Assembly: GCF_003590095.1 (NCBI RefSeq)
Contig: NC_039494.1
Location: forward strand, 2,294,001-2,358,000
Origin: Trichoplusia ni
Taxonomy: Eukaryota > Arthropoda > Insecta > Lepidoptera > Noctuidae
Direction: 5' to 3'
DNA length: 64,000 nucleotides
In this document: piece after piece, positions 60,337 through 64,000 of the stretch
How positions within the stretch are numbered: position 1 is the stretch's first letter
Layout: each line of letters starts with the position of its first letter
Position numbers and translations under genes: made by a program
Notes under the pieces: generated by a model
The model's input: the letters and a program-made list of their open reading frames with translations, nothing else
Told to the model about the DNA's origin: nothing
Database searches by the model: none

Positions 60337-61864
60337 TGAATCTGAGTTCCAGCGGTATATATTGTTAATCACATCAGAAAACTAGTAAATAAGAAATGGT
60401 TGGTTTCGTATAGTACACATGTCAACCTTGTTAAGTAACAACCTATCTTGAGAGCGCCCTGAAATTAGTGCAGGTGGAAGCGCTACAGCAGCACCGCTTC
60501 CGATATATAGTGGTGCCACTACAGTGCTTCTAGAAGTCGTATGGAGACCACTATTTGGCGCGGCTAGTTCTCTGCAGTTTCGCCACTATTTCTTGTAACA
60601 TGTCCTCCTGTCACTAATTGTATAATGCTGCTAATAATTACGTGCCAGCCGATGTCAATGAAGTTATCAAAAATAGTTGGTTTATAAGTCTTTCAAACCA
60701 CTAGTTTTTAATATACCTAGTTAAATGTGTATTACAGTCTTATGAAACAAAAACACCATAAAAGTAACCTCAATCTAAGCAACTACTTTAGGTGCTCTAT
60801 GTATACTTAGATGCAATTTTGTAGATATTCGGAAATGATAGCGAGTAGTATTACAGCTGTAATTTGATATCGTAATAGAATGCGTAAAGTATGTATGTTA
60901 TATACAAAAACAATCGTGTTTGTTTATATGTATTGTATGCGTAGATGCTATTTTTCCCAGTTATTTGTATTAATTAACATACTGTTTGTAGGTAAATGTT
61001 ATTATTCCTTAAAAGCTGTAGAGGAGTTGAAAATATATCATCACTTCTACGGATACGTTAAACAGAATCTACACCAAAAATGTTTAAATTTTAATAAAGT
61101 AAAAATGATGATATATTTTTCAAAAGCAGCACGTAACGATTATCGTCAATGCAGACAAAGTTGAAAGTATAAGACCTGATGTACAAATTATCAAAATTCA
61201 AAGTTCAGTTGGCTTAAGCTGTAACACAATTCGGCTGTTTTTCGAATAACTTTAATAAATAATACTTAAACGATATGAACTCTGTGCTTTGAGAATACTT
61301 AATAGTTTTCATTGAAGTCCGCATCAACCATTTTGGATATAAAATAATCATTATTAATACTTTAATAACCATTTCTATTATTCTACCAGTAATGATCAAT
61401 AAATAATAATAATTATATACTAAAGCATCGGATTTAATCAATACATGCACAATATAAGTCCTTCAATAATAATAGATTTTCTCACTAGCCGATTGTTAGA
61501 TGTAATTTTGTACAATAAAATAGTTAATGTATTTTTCCACTGCCAGTATTGCAACATCCAATTAATAAGCATTTAGAATAAGCATAGCTGTTAGTTTAGT
61601 TATTAGCATCTTATTCCTAAGAAAACTTAGTTGAAGTGAACGATTTTTAATAACATTTTTGTAATAAAATTCAATGAGTACCTACCTAAGATCAACTTGT
61701 TTTATTTCTTTATTCAATTCATGGGGGACGAAACCGAGCATTTGCTTGTAATGCGATAAATTTTTCACTGAATGAAAATAACGTAACAACGATGAACCAA
61801 GGGGCCCCGCTCCCTTTGTTGCCTCGGGGCCTGTAAAATTATGGGCCTGTTATTCATACATCTC
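60337..61864. other. Spacer, no gene supported
   Basis: The frames 60880-61164 and 61214-61450 are AT-rich and without recognisable domains. No RNA gene is visible. Confidence 0.4.
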
Positions 61865-62065
61865 TAGCAGTCCTTACAAGTAGTCAGAACCTTCAAAGTC
61901 TGACAACCAGTCTAACCAAGGGGTATCGTGTTGCCCAGGTAACTGGGATGAGGAGGTCAGATAGGCAGTCGCTCATTGTAAAACTCTGGTACTTAGCTGA
62001 ATCCGGTTAGACTGAAAGCCAACCCCAACGAAGTTGGGAAAAGGCCAGGCGGATGATTACCCGCT
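61865..62065 (+). mobile_element. 3' end of an RTE-type LINE upstream of misato
   Basis: The order TAGTCAGAACCTTCAAAGTC, TGACAACCAGTCTAACCAAG, GGGTATCGTGTTGCCCAGG, TAACTGGGATGAGGAGGTC, GATAGGCAGTCGCTC and CCAACGAAGTTGGGAAAAGG ending in GGCGGATGATTA is a very familiar lepidopteran RTE-like 3' end with a GAT-type tail. It is about 340 bases upstream of the misato ATG. No coding remnant is present. Confidence 0.7.
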
Positions 62066-62400
62066 ATTTGGTATACTTTTTTAGTCCCAGGTTTTGCGTA
62101 AATGCAAGTGAAATCATTTAAAAAAATATTGGATAAATTAAAACTACTTTCTTTACCGCTTCTACAGTCTCCATTCCAGTATTATAAGTTTTTAGTTTTG
62201 TAATCTGTGGTCCGCCCTCCTTACGAGATAGGTAACCTAAAAATTTTGTTTATTGTCAGGTTGTCACTTAGTAACTGACAGTTAATAAAACCTTGTTTTC
62301 GGAGGCAAGCTCAAAGTTTTACGGAATTATATTTCTGTTTGTTTTACTGTACTTATTGACAAATGTTTCACTAAAGAAACGAAGTAAAAACTGTTTTATA
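62066..62400 (+). promoter_or_regulatory. Presumed promoter/5' UTR of misato
   Basis: This is a non-repetitive interval between the LINE tail and the start codon. A long frame runs into the gene from 62293 but with no ATG before 62401, so the start is well defined. No core motifs could be assigned. Confidence 0.3.
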
Positions 62401-64000
62401 ATGTCTACTCGTGAAATACTTACTTTTCAATTTGGTCATTACGCGAATTATGTCGGTGCACACTTTTGGAACTTGCAAGAATTAAGTTTTGATTATACTG
62501 GAACTGTTAAGACAGAGGTGAATCACGACATTTTATATCGAGAAGGTCAAACTACGAAAGGTGAAGTCACTTACACTCCTCGGCTTTTAATAGCCGACTT
62601 AAAAGGTTCTTTAAAAACTTTGCCCGAGAGTGGCGGTTTACCTTATGAGTCAGAAGGACAAGGATTTTCTTGGGATGCTGTTGAAAAAGTAGAAGAGCCA
62701 ACACCGCCAAAAAATGAATTCTTATCAGACATTGATACTGAAGGTAGTTAATTTTTTATTGCTCATAGTGTATACTTGCCTGGTACAATAGTTTGTTATC
62801 AGCTATTATATCTAGGTATATATGAATATTTAAAGGATAATAGTAATTAAAAATTATACTGTCAAGTTGCAGACCTTTCCCTTCTATATGCCATAAAATC
62901 AAAGCTTTAATAGGAACACACTGCTGTAAAGTCACAGCATGCAAATTTTATTGATTTATCATGTTGTAGGTCCAAGTCATCAAGAAAAGCAATACAATCT
63001 TGAACAAGATGTCAAAACCTGGACTGACTACTTATATCCCAGGCTCCACCCAAGATCGGTGAATATTGTCAGAGACTATGTTCATGATGACACTACTGTA
63101 AGTTCTAAATAATGTATTGTAATAATTAATCTTTACTTTTTCTTAGAAGAGTACTATTAAAAGACTTTTCTTTTTCAGGAATGCTTTGATATTCTGCACA
63201 AAGGCAAAACATTATGGAAACAAGATTATGGCGAAACTTTTACTGACAATATTCGAAAATATGTAGAAGAATGTGACAGTATGCAAGGATTCCAAATTAA
63301 TTTCGATTGTACAGATGGCTTTGCAGGCCTTGCTCTCAGCTGTGTTGAGTATCTTGCAGATGAATACTCAAAGTCTATTCTAGCCTACCCAATTATTCCC
63401 TCATATTTCCCTGATAATAATCCAACCTCACAAGAGGATAGAGACAAATCTAATCTAAAAGATTCTATAAGGTTGGTGAATACTGCACTGTCAATACAAG
63501 AACTATCAGAACATGCAACCCTATTTGTGCCTATCTGCACTGGTGATAAAGGCTGGAGAAAACCAGGAAGTCCTAGAAAGTTTGACTACCTGAATTATAA
63601 TCCTGAACTGTATTATCATAGTTCAGCATTATTAGCATCTGCTATGGACACATTGAGTCAAAAATATAGACATAAGAGCAATATCTACACTATGTCAGAT
63701 ATCTGTGCTGATTTAACTGGATATGGTAGAAAAATGGCTGCTGCTTCACTAGGAATGCCACTACCAATAAATGAAAGAGAATATTTAATAGATTTTTTGA
63801 ACAACACAACCAAACCAATTTATACATGTATTACTCCTAGTTGTAAGATAGCAACAGACAAAATATTCCAACTGATTACTGTTAGAGGAGTGCCAGAAAA
63901 TTATTTAAAGGCACCCATGAAAGAGGCCAAACAACAAATGAATATCCCAGCTTACAGGTGCACTAATGTCAAGGAAATGTTTGAATTGTACTTCCAGGCC
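62401..64000 (+). CDS. misato: Misato (MSTO1/DML1 family), partial at window end
   Basis: Exons are 62401-62743, 62970-63097 and 63179-64000 (open at the window edge), all in frame, giving 431 residues. The family is usually about 570, so roughly three quarters is present. The N-terminus reads MSTREILTFQFGHYANYVGA then HFWNLQ, the Misato/tubulin-like segment II signature (GHYANYVGAHFWN). Farther on come SGGLPYESEGQGFSWDAVEK, WTDYLYPRLHPRSVN, and the tubulin-like core with FNFDCTDGFAGL-type text (QINFDCTDGFAGLALSCVEY) and AYPIIPSYFP. In Drosophila misato is needed for spindle assembly with the TCP-1 chaperonin; human MSTO1 is a cytosolic regulator of mitochondrial fusion. Activity here is inferred from the family. 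The missing part is the C-terminus, not a break. Confidence 0.95.

Noticed and set aside
62293..62400. Upstream extension of the misato frame
   Set aside because: There is no ATG in this extension; the family N-terminus begins at the ATG at 62401.
1..64000. CRISPR array, operon structure or prophage
   Set aside because: No evenly spaced identical repeats, no ribosome-binding sites, and abundant GT-AG introns show the DNA is eukaryotic.

Overview
This window is animal nuclear DNA, almost certainly from a moth or butterfly (Lepidoptera). The genes have GT-AG introns. The background is AT-rich, with no operons or bacterial-type gene packing. It also carries several dispersed repeats that I recognise as typical of lepidopteran genomes: tRNA-derived SINEs, RTE- and CR1/Jockey-type LINE 3' ends, and Tc1/mariner- and Harbinger-type MITEs. 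The species cannot be named from the sequence alone.

Layout. Positions 1-36160 are a gene-poor stretch with no intact protein gene that I can support. It is AT-rich spacer sprinkled with old repeats. Its most interesting part is 24355-26888 on the minus strand. This is a broken, intron-containing THAP-domain gene of P-element transposase type. A SINE sits in one of its introns, and a 758-bp inverted-repeat element (25836-26593) sits in its second exon, flanked by a perfect 8-bp target duplication.

Three protein genes follow, all on the plus strand. (1) 36161-47392 is a 15-exon gene for a roughly 1887-residue, highly charged, low-complexity protein that looks nuclear or nucleolar. Slender lobes is a possible identity. 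Twelve consecutive internal exons begin and end in the same intron phase, and many encode one unit of a lysine-rich repeat. (2) 54626-58204 is an 8-coding-exon forkhead transcription factor of the FoxN1/4 class (jumeau/jumu), preceded by about 6 kb of putative leader and regulatory DNA. That DNA contains E2F-like sites and an internally deleted PIF/Harbinger element (52579-53125) that still carries a transposase N-terminal reading frame. (3) 62401-64000 is the 5' three quarters of misato (MSTO1/DML1 family), a tubulin-fold protein linked to mitochondria and the spindle. It runs off the end of the window.

The three genes share direction but are separate transcription units. Two of them (jumu, misato) are tied to cell proliferation or division in other animals. 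I see no sign that they form one pathway. Exon limits were read by eye from splice sites and preserved reading frame. Repeat family names come from recognition of familiar lepidopteran sequence, not from a database search.
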